A stretch of DNA of 64,000 bases, taken from assembly GCA_021234155.1 (NCBI GenBank), contig JAJEKV010000042.1, forward strand, positions 3,932,995-3,996,994, written 5' to 3'. Source of the stretch: Isoetes taiwanensis. Lineage: Eukaryota; Streptophyta; Lycopodiopsida; Isoetales; Isoetaceae. Made by a program: the position numbers and the translations under genes. This document shows, piece by piece, positions 43,001 through 53,935 of the stretch; the stretch's first letter is position 1; each line of letters starts with the position of its first letter. The notes under the pieces are model-generated. The model was not told where the DNA came from, searched no databases, and was given only the letters and a program-made list of their open reading frames with translations.

Positions 43001-44530
43001 AGTTAACATATAGAGGACTCGAACATTGATACAAGCCCGGGTTATATTAAACGTAGGTAATTGTAGAAAGGCTCACAAAATACAAGGCAAGCACCTTGAT
43101 GACTCCAGGTAATTCACGATTTATGCGAAGGCTCACCCGCTCTTAAGTCATTTGGAATGCCAAAACAACAGCATGACATCATGACAGAGAAATGTAATGA
43201 CTAACATTTCCAGGATGTAGGACAACGTTGAATCACAACCCCCAATGATAGGTGGGTTAACAATATAGGGAACATATAATAGCGGCTTAAAAGCCACAAG
43301 ACGATTAATGAATACGTAAAGGAGTGAATGGATTAGTGACTCTACTGAATAAAGGTCGCAGCCAAAGGGTGAAATGTGTACGCTGTGGCAGGCATATCAT
43401 AGACGTAGAAAACATATTGAAGAAGAGAAGGGTAGTCTTTGCTAACATGCAAAGGTATACCTGTGGCTTGAAAGGTAGCAAGAGCTGGAAAACTCTTTTA
43501 AAATTTGGTGCATGGCTTAGGGAAGAAGACTTGCATGTCTTAGGACAACATGGTGAATTGAATTCACCAAGGACATTTTTAATAATTAGATAGATAGGTA
43601 GATAGCATTTATACGTCATGCCATATTGGCAGCGTCCATGAGGACATATGACGGACCCCCAGAGACTTGAACACAAGATCTCTGAATAGAGGAGGCCTAT
43701 CTTGAGAGGTCTTTGGGTGGTACTGTCCTTTGGGATATTCATATAATCCCTTGGAATATGTAAGTTCATTTGCAGAACCTAAAGACGTTTAGGTATTAAA
43801 ATAATGGTTGGAAACATTTTGCTCGGACCTTATCTAGGTACCCTAGAAGGAGGTGAGTAATCAACAATGGTTGGGTGGCATTGGAATGTACGGGAGAACA
43901 CTCCAAAAGAGGGTAGACGGTTGTCACTTTGACAGGCGTGTGGCACAGATAATTAATCACATCATATAGACGGTGAAGCTTGGCACAAAGTGTTGACATT
44001 ATTATGGGGGGTTCTAACACAGGCACTCACTACGTATTACAGAGTTTGTACCGTGGTCTGGGAAAATGGTCCATAAAAAGAACACGACCATTGAGAAGAA
44101 GTAGTGAGGGGTGGTAGGATTAAAGCTACCCATGGTCTAGAGGGGTGCTGCATGGCAGTCCCTAGTTGGTTGGGCGAAAAGAGATCCTTTCTCTGAGAAA
44201 TAAGACGAGCTAAGGGTTAGACGTCGAGTAAGGTCTAACATAAAGCATATGAATATAGTATGGATTGAATCATGGCAAGGCCCGAAGAAATTGTGTTATC
44301 ACGGCATCTACCAAAGGAAAATAATTAAAGTTATAGGTCGAGGAACGCCGATAACTGGACATTATTATCGTCGCCTAAGGAATATCCAAGGATATAATAC
44401 GTGCTGCTATTCTAGAGAGTTACCCTGTCGTTAATTAAATTCTGGAATTAGTCCCACCAAGTGAGTTGATGTTATCATAACAAGTTGGCCGGACTTGCTA
44501 GATTACGTCGTGTCATTTGTCGGTTTATTC
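40025..44530. other. EL2 interior, no recognisable genes
   Basis: The first bases (AATGATGCTGTCCTCAGCATC) match EL1's 3' interior. The next 4.4 kb is AT-rich, with only short open frames. The longest are 43769-43305 (minus, 154 codons) and 43324-43593 (plus, 89 codons, containing CVRCGRHI...), and neither has a family signature I can support. Absence of gag-pol classes this as a LARD-type interior, though very old decayed coding cannot be excluded. Confidence 0.6.
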
Positions 44531-44604
44531 CTAGGGAATACTAGCTTTATATATATGGTTAGCAATTATCCGGTTGACTATGGCAGAGAGAGGTCGACTC
44601 CCAT

Positions 44605-44716
44605 GGCTATGACAAGACTGCTTACTCCGGCGACAATGGCGAGATAGCTTGCTCCGGCGGCTATGGCGAGAAGAGCTTGCTCCGGTGGCTATGGCGAGAG
44701 AGCTTGCTCCGGCGGA
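44605..44716. repeat. 27-bp minisatellite in EL2
   Basis: About four tandem units of a 27-28-bp motif (GGCTATGGCGAGAGAGCTTG + CTCCGGC) lie here with a few substitutions. On the minus strand they give a SRHSRRSKL-type peptide repeat, probably fortuitous. Confidence 0.8.
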
Positions 44717-44822
44717 GTTGCTGCCTCCACTTCGTGGGTTTACCAAAGGCACACCTCTAATTTAAATATGGAATAGATGCACTATAAATACTAGAAAAAG
44801 GGTTATATCCCTTCAAGAAAGA

Positions 44823-44890
44823 AGTTGGCTTATTGGTAAAGGTGGTGGCTTGGGTGCAGAAGGTCAGGGATTCAATCCCATGATGCACCT
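44823..44890 (+). other. tRNA-like sequence (pol III A and B box), not a functional tRNA
   Basis: TGGCTTATTGGTAAAGG fits an A box / D arm, AGGGATTCAATCCC a T arm with B box, and a T-run follows. The acceptor stem does not pair (3' side GATGCACC has no 5' partner). It looks like a tRNA or SINE-head remnant in the EL2 leader. Confidence 0.45.
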
Positions 44891-44977
44891 TTTTCTTAAA
44901 AGAACTGCTAACTAGATAAAACAGAATATCAGATATGTATAATAAAGGAATAGAACATAAGTATGCTATATAAAAAG

Positions 44978-45060
44978 AGTTGGAAATGGAAAGAGTGTTG
45001 TGTTGGACGTAGGAGGTCACGGGTTCAAAACGCGGGCGGAAAAGGAAAAGAAACTTTAAA
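44978..45060 (+). other. Second tRNA-like / SINE-head remnant
   Basis: GAGTTGGAAATGGAAAGAG could be an A-box relic, and GGTCACGGGTTCAAAACGC is a good B box. A purine/A-rich stretch follows (GGAAAAGGAAAAG...AAAAAAAAC). It is similar in its B-box surroundings (GGTCACGGGTTCAA) to the SINE at 49362-49655. Confidence 0.4.
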
Positions 45061-45484
45061 AAAAAACGGACGCGTATTTTTATACGGCGGACCGTATGGG
45101 GCGCTGCGATCCTTATACGGCTTCAGTTCGTCGAGAAAAATACCTCCAAAGACAGCAGCGCCCCTTTTGATTTTTCGGCGGCCTGTTGTCTTTTCGACCT
45201 CGGGAGACGTGCCCCTTAGGGTATTTGGGAGGTGCCCGATCCATTGGAGCCGTTTTCGCCTTCATCCGAACTGCCTACAAAAAGTTATAGCCCTTCCAAA
45301 CTTGGGTCCTCCAGTCACAGCTTTTTCCCTCTAAAATCGCCCTAAACTTCCTAAAACTCACAATTTATTACATCCACCTAACACAAAACTAAATCACCAA
45401 AAAGTTAAGCAGTCCAACTAGCCTAAACTCCCCTAACGGGTTAAAGATTTGGTCAGTGCTATGATTCCGGTCAACCAAAATCAT
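45061..45484 (-). other. EL2 leader
   Basis: This is the 5' interior next to the PBS. It includes CCGTATAAGGATCGCAGCGC- and CCGCCGTATAAAAATACGCG-like GC-rich phrases (minus strand). The first 40 bases after the PBS (TGATTTTGGTTGACC...ATCATAGCACTG) match EL1's leader and the one after the LTR at 58983, showing a family-wide leader. Confidence 0.6.
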
Positions 45485-45497
45485 GGCTCTGATACCA
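45485..45497 (-). promoter_or_regulatory. EL2 primer binding site (initiator-Met tRNA)
   Basis: TGGTATCAGAGCC on the minus strand lies one base inside the 5' LTR. Confidence 0.95.
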
Positions 45498-45498
45498 C

Positions 45499-47090
45499 TG
45501 TGACGCTCCCTGAACATATACGACCGTCGGACGTATACATACGGGGACTTTCCCCTCCCATGGCGACCCACTTTCGCCACGGCGGTGGCCCTCCGTCCGA
45601 CTTCGGGCCATCTATAAGAAGATGCCCAAGTGAAGGACACAGGGGTCATTCGCCCGCCCTTCAATGGGGCTCTCCTACGTCGGAAGCGCGTGAATACATG
45701 TTAGCACACATCATAAATCATATATAAATAACCACCACGAAGGGTGGCACATCCATCCAAGTACTAACGGCAAAGAATATGCATCTAATCCTAAGGAAAA
45801 CACCCACAAACCCATGGTTCTACCCCCCGCTCGGACTCCAAAGGAGGATCGATCGACCGACGGCTAGGTCTCAAGAGATCGCCAGACCAAATCTTGACAT
45901 GGCGTTGGCTGGCATAGAACATCGGCTAGGGTTGTCCACTCCATCCGCCCCTCCCACACACTTTGCGGATGAGTCGAGTCATGCTATGGCGTCACTATAG
46001 CCTTCCTGGACACGCAGACTCAAGGTATCACCCTTCCGAGCCTACTACAGGTTCATGAAGCCCCGTCCGATGAGGCAGGTCGGGAAGCGCCCCCTTCCGT
46101 GATCACGGTGGTTCCATGGGTGGACTAGAGAATACGTGCCGCATCAGCCCCCGCATCCGTGCAGACTTACTGCGCCCTAAATCTACTCAAAGTACGGGAT
46201 GCCCCATGCGGTCACACCTCTGTACCCGAGGGGAGTGTCGGACCCATACCCGGCTGGATTGCGCCAGCTCACCGGGCCGGCTATTAGGCCTAGTCCACCG
46301 TAGGAGTCTCGTGAGCCTTTTATGTTCGTGCAAGACCCCACCCCCACTTCACCACTGTGTCCCTTGTTTGGTGCTAAGTCACTCCATAGCATCCACGACT
46401 CGGTGGTCTCTTGTACACATGCCGCATCTAATGGGAATAATACAGGGCTCTATCTAGGAGCATACTACAATACATGGGCTCAGAGGTCTCTACCCCTCGT
46501 AATCCCCCATCTCCGGAGTGCTAACTAAGCAAAGAACTACTAAACCATCAACCAAAGCACGTACAGAGACTAGAGATAAGAATACTCACCATATCAATCA
46601 AGGGTTAGTCTAACAGGTAAACCACAGAGAAAACAGAGAGAGAACACACCACAGAGAGGCGCTATGCTATAAATCAACAAAGTAACCTCATCGACTAACC
46701 ACAAATCGGGTCTTGGGCTGCTCCATCTCGACTAACCAAAGGGCCTAGTCTGCTCCCCCCTCCTCCATCCCCAATTGCTCCCAATTCGAATTGGGGCACA
46801 AAAGCCCTAATTTGGGTGTCCAAAATGGAAACCCTACCTTGCCCAATCGATTTGGGCCAGGTGGCATGCTCTAGATTGGTTAATATTAGCTAATTTGGTA
46901 TTTTAGCCCTTTTTAATATTAGGATAAGCCCTAAATTCGAATTAGGGTTTTGGTTAGGTTTCCACTTTTATAATTTAATTATTAACATAGCTAACCTTAG
47001 CTTATGAATAATTAATGTGCCATTAATTATTCATAGTGACGTGTCACGTATTTATACTTAAATATGCGTATAAATATGTGGAACGTCACA
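45499..47090 (-). repeat. EL2 right LTR (5' LTR)
   Basis: The 1592-bp copy aligns with 38427-40010. In its first 800 bp the CAG/CTG sites of the other copy appear as CGT, CGG or CCG (for example near 45590-45600, 46105-46115, 46235 and 46300-46310). The remaining 700 bp is almost identical to the partner. Confidence 0.95.
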
Positions 47091-47095
47091 GTTTC

Positions 47096-48467
47096 CAAAT
47101 CTTTTTGCATAAAACTTCAATATATTATCAAGAAAGATGCTACATCCTTTAGAATCAAAATTGATTTTGTATCCCAAGTCAACTAATTGACTAACTGAAA
47201 TCAAATTTTTGATCAAAGTGGGAACACATAACACATTTTCTATGTCTACAATGTTTCCCTCTAGATCAATCAGCTGCAACAATCCATTGCCTTCAGCAAG
47301 TTGTACTTCTCCATTGCCAACTTGTATTTTACTTCTTCGAGATGCATCAAGGTCTTGGAGTAGATCAGTAGTTTGTACTACTGATCTCTCAGCTCCATTA
47401 TCAACTACAACATCAGACCTTTTATTAGTTTCAGAATTAATTTTGCTTGCAATCATCAATTTCTTTACCTCATTCTCATCTTGGCTTTCTTCTTTGCTGT
47501 CATCATCATTGGTTTTTGTGATGTGGACCCCTGCAGGCTTGTTTCCATCCTTCCTTCCAGTTCCTCTTCCTCCGTTAAAGTTTTTCCCTTTTCCCTTTCC
47601 TTGATTGTAATCTTTGGGAGTTGAGCACTTGGCTGCCATATGTCCTTTGCCTCCACAGTTGAAGCAGTTAAATTCCTTTTTCAGTTTGGGGCATTGACTT
47701 TTAAAGTGACCAATATCATGACAATAATAGCATGTGATTTGTTTCTTTGCACCAGCAATTAAGATCTCAAGAGAGTCATCTCCCTCTTTCATCTTCTTTT
47801 GCTCAAATTCTGTTCTTAGCACTTTTTCAGCCTCTTCTCGATTTTTGCACATGTTTCTTATGAATAATCCAAGCTGTTCATTATCAATGATGGCCCTAGA
47901 AATCTGTAAAACCTGACTTCTGTCTGATATGTTAACCCCTGCTGCTGACAGGTCAGCAATCATATTATCAAAGTGATTGAAGTATTCTGACACATCTCCA
48001 TCAAAGTTAAGCTTTAAGCTTCTGAGTTCATTTTCCAAAAGTTCTATTTGAGAAGAGGTCTTTTCTTCATAATTTTTAAGAAGAAACTGCCACATTTGTC
48101 TAGGACTTTTATCTCTCAATTTTAGTCTAATGGTAGAACTCACCTTGCACGAAATGATTCCTTGTGCTTCCTTTACTCGTGCATACTGTGATCTCCTTGC
48201 CCTTCCTCCTTGGCTAACCACAGTCTCTCTTGCACTTGTCTCACCTGCATTTGCATTAGTAGCATTTGCATTCACTGAACCTTCTGACACAGACCTTTGA
48301 ATGATGTTAATTGGACTGCTCAAGTCCACATTTTCTGGATCAACCAGATCCCATAAATCTTATACCTCAAGTATATGTTTAATGTCATCTTTCCAAACCT
48401 GAAAGCCTGCTCCTCCTTTGAAGATTTCTACACTGCTCAATAAGCTGGCACCAAATCTGCTTGACAT
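47096..48467 (-). pseudogene. Copia gag-protease, split from pol by EL2
   Basis: The start MSSRFGASLLSSVEIF (48467) opens the gag; one in-frame TAA at 48360-48362 interrupts it, and the same frame continues to the EL2 junction. It has the UBN2 gag block, then two CCHC knuckles (CYYCHDIGHFKSQCP and CFNCGGKGHMAAKC), then the protease region VVVDNGAERSVV and NVLCVPTLIKNLISVSQLVD. The protease active site is D-N-G instead of the usual D-S-G, and the flanking W is missing. EL2 entered 3' of the protease, leaving GTTTC duplicated at 38422-38426 and 47091-47095. Confidence 0.9.
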
Positions 48468-48492
48468 TTTCCTTAAAAAAAATTCAAGCACA

Positions 48493-48508
48493 CCAAGCTC
48501 TGATACCA
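48493..48508 (-). promoter_or_regulatory. Copia primer binding site (initiator-Met tRNA)
   Basis: On the minus strand TGGTATCAGAGCTTGG lies two bases inside the 5' LTR end. Confidence 0.93.
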
Positions 48509-48510
48509 AA

Positions 48511-49113
48511 TGTTGAATTTGAGTAATAATCAAATGACCAAACGTGAACTTCCTTTTATCTACCAAGAGAACTTCTTCTAATATTGCTTCAATAAGTTAT
48601 CTAGTTACTCAAGGAACCATGTGAATTTCAAATGCCAATTCTACTCAAACCATTGAACAATATATTCGATAGTTGTTGTTCACAATTGATCATTGACTCA
48701 TTACTGTAGACGTATTGACCAAATAAACAATTACCAAAGTTGAACTTTGATCTACTCCATTAGCTCGAATATGGCCGGAATTGCTCAGGTTTCCGTCTAT
48801 CTAGATTGATCCAAGCATTGGATATATGTACAGATTATTCTTCGTCGGTTATGGCTTCAAAATCGACCGACAATGAGGTGTTCTTATTTGAATGGTTTTT
48901 GGCTCCATATCGGTCGCCTTCACCTCTTCGACACCTTTAATACTATTTATATACAATAGACCATTGAACATGATTCACAATATTTACAAACAATTTAAAC
49001 CATAATACACTAGGTAGAATAGGTTACCTAGGTATCATGATCTGCTTCTAGGATCATGTCAATTTGAATGTAGATCCCATGATATATGATGAACATATTC
49101 TTGAATACCAACA
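48511..49113 (-). repeat. Copia 5' LTR
   Basis: The complete 603-bp LTR starts TGTTGAATTTGAG and ends TACCAACA. It is followed by GAGCA and EL3 interior sequence. Confidence 0.93.
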
Positions 49114-52100
49114 GAGCATGGTCTTGAAAATAATGAAAAGCGAATACTAGGAAGGTGTATATAAAAGCTCTGTTGCTTTTGTATGCCTTGTCATGATCTA
49201 GGATCATGTTTGCTTGAATTTAATTCAAGGACTTGGTCATGGCATCGTGAATCTTAGTTCATGGTTATTGATTTGGATTCTTATATAAAACTTATATTAA
49301 ATTATCAACTTGATAACTTTTGGACCCAATACCCCTTTACTAGTTGGACTAGTAATTAACAAGGAAGAAGAAGAAGAAGAAGAAGAAGAAGAAGAAGAAG
49401 AAGAAGAAGAGATTTTAACGTCACGCCACAAGGCAGCGTCCTATCGGACATGTGACACTTTACAACACGCGGCGTCCTATCGGACATGTGACACTTTACA
49501 ACACACCCAGATGGGTCCTGCCCCCACCACTTTACATTGCTGAAGTGGGTCCTTCCCCCACCTTTACATTGCATGGCCACTTTCACAACGAGGCGTTGAA
49601 CCCGTGACCTTGGGTTAGAGGTACTTGATAGCAGTACTGGGGTACTGCAAGGGGTCTATAGGTTACCATTATCTTAGTATGAGTTGATAACATAGGACCA
49701 TTGCCCAGGCTTGCTAGCCAGGCTAGCAATATAAAAGGACATGGGGTGCCTTTTGTACAATACTGGGTATTGTGCCTTTGCTTACTAAGTTATTGCAGTA
49801 TTAGTGGCATGCGGTTGCATGTTAGGGCTTAACCAAATCCTTGTAGGAAATTGGTGACGACTATGTTATTACTGACTCAAAGAGTCAATAGAGCACCGCC
49901 TAGGATCCGTGCTAAAAGTTCACAATAATTGGAAATTATTGAGGTGGACTTCATACTGGTCTACGTGGTACTAGGGCTCTAATTCCGTGGGAATTTTGGG
50001 GTCTAGTACGTATTAGGACTTAGCAATTTAAAAACCGTGCTTTGGAAGCAGAGCTTCCATTAGGACCCCGAGAGTTTTGAAACATTTATGGATGTGGTGG
50101 AATTTGGGATTCCATAGTAAGGGTGGAAGTCCAAACGTGTAGTATCTAACATGATAGTAGGTCAAGTGACCATACTTGGTATGATTGCAATGTCCTTGTA
50201 TAGATATATGTCTGTGCAATTGACGCCAGCCATATTGATACTCGATATTCCTAGCTTAACATCCAGGATGTTAAGAGATGGATGAGTCCATCAATTGAGC
50301 ATAAAAGTCCATTGGATCTATTTAAGAATGTGTAATCATTTTAGTTATTACCCCAAAGCTTTTGTAGACATTCTTGAGTCTGATCTCAGGAGGACTTTGC
50401 TTTATGTGGGGATCGGACAAGATAGACCTTTGATTTGTCTATAGCTCCTTCCTTTTTCTTCAAAACAATCAATCGACTCTGGGAGCCGAGATTGGAAGGT
50501 TCTATTGTGTGTTGCACTAGGTGCACTATTGTGAGAACTGGGCCAGACTTTGGTCTAATCCTAAGATGATTACTTGATGAGTTGATGCAATCAAGTAAGG
50601 ATTGTGGCATCAAAGAAATCATTGTTTAGGTTACTTTGAGTTAGGTAAAGCGTATAAATATGGTGTATGAGCGCTCTATTGATACACAAGTTGATGCTTT
50701 GTTCCATAGAGAAGGAACAGGTTATGCAACCATGCCATAGGTTGTAGAGATCAACTTGTTATTCATGGTTCTTTCTTAACAGAACGTAAGAGATAGCAGG
50801 TTAATACGCTTTACAAGTTGAAAATATACCATGTGTATGATATTAGTCCATAGAGTTGATTTAAGCTGAACTTAAAGTTGAACAAAACGGGCTGATAATG
50901 TGTCTAGGGCATTGGGGTTAATGTATTATAAACCACCAATTCTATTGTTTATCGTGCAAGGTATTTTGGTTCAAATTCAACCAATGTGTTTGTAATTGGA
51001 TCGTGGCACAACTAATTAGCGGTATGGATAATTAGAATACATTATGGACATTGAAGTAGGTGCTTGTTGTCCATTTCTTTCCTGGGAGGGAGAATGGTTA
51101 TCAATTTGCATTTAGTAGTGGACTTATAGATTTGTTCTATAATCATTTGGCAGATTGTCCTTTCTAAGCAAGAGTTTGCTTGAATGGCTCAATTTCTCCG
51201 GGGAGGAAAGGATATGACATCGGTAGTAAGTGCTTTGTGAAAGATTGGAATTCAACCTAAGTGTGTTTTGGGGTTGCGAAAAAAATTCTAAATCTTTGGC
51301 CACTTCATCCATGGAATTTTCGACCTAGAGTCGATAACGGAATAAATTAGAGCTCAATTGGACGCTGTTGGCGTGGCCAAAAGCTGTTGTTGGCAATACT
51401 GTTTCAAGCGTTGGGACTTGAATTAAGGATTGCTAATAAAACTGATGTTAGGAGTGAGCTTGAAGGACTATTGGATTTTAAGTCAAAAGGTTGCCTAAAT
51501 AATCTCGAGCTAAGTGTAGCTAGTTGAGATTATGTGACCATGGGTTGAGAACTTATGATTAGAAGTTCATGAGTCGAAGTGTTGGATATTATCTAGAGGA
51601 TAATATACAGATGACCATAGCAATCTCTAGAAGTTTAGAGTTCTTGAATTGTGTTTGAACTGTGATATAATCCTTATTTGAAGGATTATTAATGCACTTC
51701 GAGAAGATTGACTAAAGGGCATGGTGACTATGTCTGGGACTGGTGCATTAGAGGCTTTCCTTGTGGAAAAGTGGTTATGTCCTGGTGGTTGATCCTCGTG
51801 TTCATGTGCAATGCATCACAAAATCCTATACTAGGTATGGGAAGCTATGAGTTAAGTTTGCCAAGTTGTTGCTTGGAGTTAAGTGTGTAATGTGTCAGGC
51901 TATGAAAGCCAAGGATGGTTGCATATTAAGATTGCCACAAGTTTACGTACATGCAACCATTATGTAAGTGTGGGAGCATGAGTCACATCGCTCGAGACTG
52001 TGACTGCTAGGCAGCACACATGGTTCTAGTAAGGTTTGGCCAAGTATCCTACAGTGATACTAATGACGTAGATATTATTAACCTAATGTGGTTAAAATAT

Positions 52101-53123
52101 GCTTACAACATGATGGGACCATTGAAATGGTCTATGTGAAGGATCATGAGATTTGGTAGTGGATAAATGTGTGAATCATCTAGATGTACTCCGATCGATG
52201 CTGTCTTGGAAGATGTGTTGAGAGTAAAATTTATCCATGAGAAGTTAACTAAGTGGAAGGATTAGCTACCCTACACTTCGAAAGTTGTACAATAAGGATA
52301 TTCTTGGAGTATCAAGGTCTCATAGGGACATGAGAAATCCTAAGTGGCCATTAGGAGAACAAGTAATTGTACAATATATTTCCAATATTGAATCCTTAGT
52401 TAAATCTTGAGGCCAAGGTTCTAAGGAGGGGGAGGAAATAAAGTGTTACAAGTAATTTGGGGGCATGTCGCGCATGCTAGACCCTATGGAACGTCCATGA
52501 TTGTGCAGTAATGTCGATCTTACCACTAGGTGGTTTGGGATATGATTGACATGAGTAGATGACTTGTATCTACTAAGTGTGGATAGTGAATTTTGAGATG
52601 GCAATAGTTCGTAGGCTTAAGTGGCAATAAAATCAAGGTTAAGGAGTCCAAGAATGGACTTGAAACCATTGTGTTTGTATGGGTTGACAGGACAACTATG
52701 ATTGGCAAGGTCAATCTAAATCGAAATATACCAAGAATGCAAAGTACAACTTTTTCTTTTCTTGCAAAAGCATGGGTTCTTTTTTGGGGTTACATCACTG
52801 GATGTATGCCAAACTGCTCCAGGTCATACTAGCTTGCCTAATCAGGAATTTGGCTTGGGCTTGGTTCTGGTTTCCCCAAGAATATCTGTTGGCGAGTAGT
52901 GCTTGATGCATTCTGGGCTAAGACAGATGATCTAAATTTGCTTCTTGTTGTTGATGCAACTTTTGGATTGCAAGAAGGTCTAACAAAGTTGTGTTTGCAA
53001 GTGTGGAGCTAATGTCTTGTTCTAAATGATCAACATTTATGAGCTAACTATGGTGCTCCTTGGTATTGCTTTTGTGCAACGTTGTTTTCCTTTCAAGTCC
53101 CTTGACCTTGAGAACAAGGTCCT
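49114..53123 (+). other. EL3 interior with a nested SINE
   Basis: Apart from the SINE at 49362-49655 I recognise no gene. A CCHC-like phrase (CKCGSMSHIARDCDC) at about 51965-52010 suggests a gag relic in plus orientation, in keeping with the LTR orientation. Many stops interrupt all frames. Confidence 0.45.
49362..49655 (-). mobile_element. tRNA-derived SINE with (CTT)n tail
   Basis: Read on the minus strand: a tRNA-like head with CCTCTAACCCAAGGTCACGG and GGGTTCAACGCC (B box, about 49594-49605), a body with a 36-bp tandem duplication (49436-49507), then GATTTTAACGTCACGCCACA in reverse complement and a long CTT microsatellite tail (49362-49410). Head-body-simple tail is the SINE plan. A second, 5'-truncated copy of the 3' end occurs at 58225-58272. 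No flanking target duplication could be fixed. Confidence 0.65.
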
Positions 53124-53141
53124 AGGAGGAGGGGTGGAAAT
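53124..53141 (+). promoter_or_regulatory. EL3 polypurine tract
   Basis: AGGAGGAGGGGTGGAAAT lies directly before the 3' LTR. Confidence 0.8.
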
Positions 53142-53935
53142 TGTTAACAGTGTTTAAGAGCTGGGAGGCCGCCTAGGGGCGGTAGTTGTGAGTTAGCCTT
53201 GGAAGTGCCACTAGGTGGCCTAGGAATGTTCCAAGTGATCGTTACTGCTTAGGGGCAGTGTCGGAAAATTTTAAATGGCAAAAGTATGCTAAAATGAACA
53301 TTTAATTAAATGTTAAAGGGCCTCTATAAAAACACTAAACCATTGGGTTTAGGGGTCATGCATGGCATCGTCTCATTGGTTGTGGTGTTCTAAAGGGAAA
53401 AATATCCCTATAGCAGCGCAACCTGATACAGGTCGACCGTATCCTATTAAAAGGGTCGGATCTGACCATATGATGCTCGATTCGAGCTGGGATAAAGGCC
53501 TATAAGACTTTTTCAGCCTAATCTTAGCCTTAGTCACAGTATTTAGGGGATTAGCAGCATTTTGGAAAAGCACAGTTTGTTCTTGGGGCCAAGTGATTGG
53601 AGCTCTTCGCGGATCCATACTGCTTAATCTTTCATATCTTGCTGTTTGAACCCATTTCGAATTGATCAAGGATCAATTCGGGTCTTTCTGAGTTACTTCA
53701 AAAACTAGTGTTGGCTTGTGGAGTTGCTTCCATTGTTGGAGTGTTTGGGCTCTTCTTAAGCAATACTGCTACCGCAGTATTAGGTTCTTGAGATAGAACT
53801 TGCTGAAGCTGAGCTTCAGATCGATCCTGGGGATCAGTACCGTTTGTGCGTGGGGAGCTCCGAGAACTCAAGGTTGAGGGGAACTCTGGGAGTTCTAGGT
53901 AGCATAATTGATCTTACTTTTTGTAGTTTGTAACA
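53142..53935 (+). repeat. EL3 3' LTR
   Basis: The 794-bp repeat starts TGTTAACAGTGTTTAAGAGC and ends TTGTAACA, followed by CTCCC and LINE-2 sequence. The left flank at 33806-33810 is CTTCC, so the target duplication has one mismatch. Confidence 0.92.

Larger units (their letters stand above)
38427..47090 (-). mobile_element. EL2: non-autonomous relative of EL1, inserted in copia gag-pol
   Basis: LTRs at 38427-40010 and 45499-47090 (TGTGACG...CGTCACA) are flanked by the perfect duplication GTTTC (38422-38426, 47091-47095). PBS and PPT match those of EL1, and the LTRs share many blocks with EL1 but are a distinct subfamily. The 5.5-kb interior (40011-45484) has no recognisable gag or pol on either strand, so it would depend on an EL1-like partner for mobility. 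Apart from the CAG/CTG-linked differences the two LTRs are almost identical, which makes EL2 the youngest member of the nest. Confidence 0.9.
34901..49113 (-). mobile_element. Ty1/copia retrotransposon, nested in EL3 and split by EL2
   Basis: The LTRs are 34901-35491 and 48511-49113. On the minus strand the order is 5' LTR, PBS (48508-48493), gag-protease (48467-47096), [EL2], integrase-RT-RNase H (38421-35542), PPT and 3' LTR. Integrase before RT is the copia order. Without EL2 and one target duplication it is about 5.5 kb. The right LTR has the full TGTTG...CAACA ends, but the left LTR lacks about 10 bp at its outer end (it begins GAGTAATAATC), so no target duplication can be assigned. Confidence 0.92.
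33811..53935 (+). mobile_element. EL3: LTR retrotransposon without recognisable genes, host to the copia nest
   Basis: Direct LTRs at 33811-34612 and 53142-53935 begin TGTTA and end TAACA. A PBS-like site follows the left LTR and a polypurine tract precedes the right LTR, so the element is in plus orientation. Its own interior is 34613-34900 plus 49114-53141 (about 4.3 kb), where I see no gag or pol. A short CCHC-like phrase (CKCGSMSHIARDCDC) near 51965-52010 is the only hint of gag. The copia (with EL2 inside) was inserted later at 34901-49113. A non-autonomous large derivative (LARD-like) or a strongly decayed element fits. Confidence 0.82.

Noticed and set aside
43305-43769. A 154-codon minus-strand open frame in the EL2 interior
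   Set aside because: No domain, motif or composition supports it, and an overlapping plus-strand frame of 89 codons is equally open. Left as unassigned interior.
44823-44890. A functional tRNA gene
   Set aside because: A and B boxes are present but the acceptor stem does not pair, so no cloverleaf forms.
49310-49543. Open frames with long Glu or Leu runs
   Set aside because: They are translations of the SINE's simple-repeat tail.
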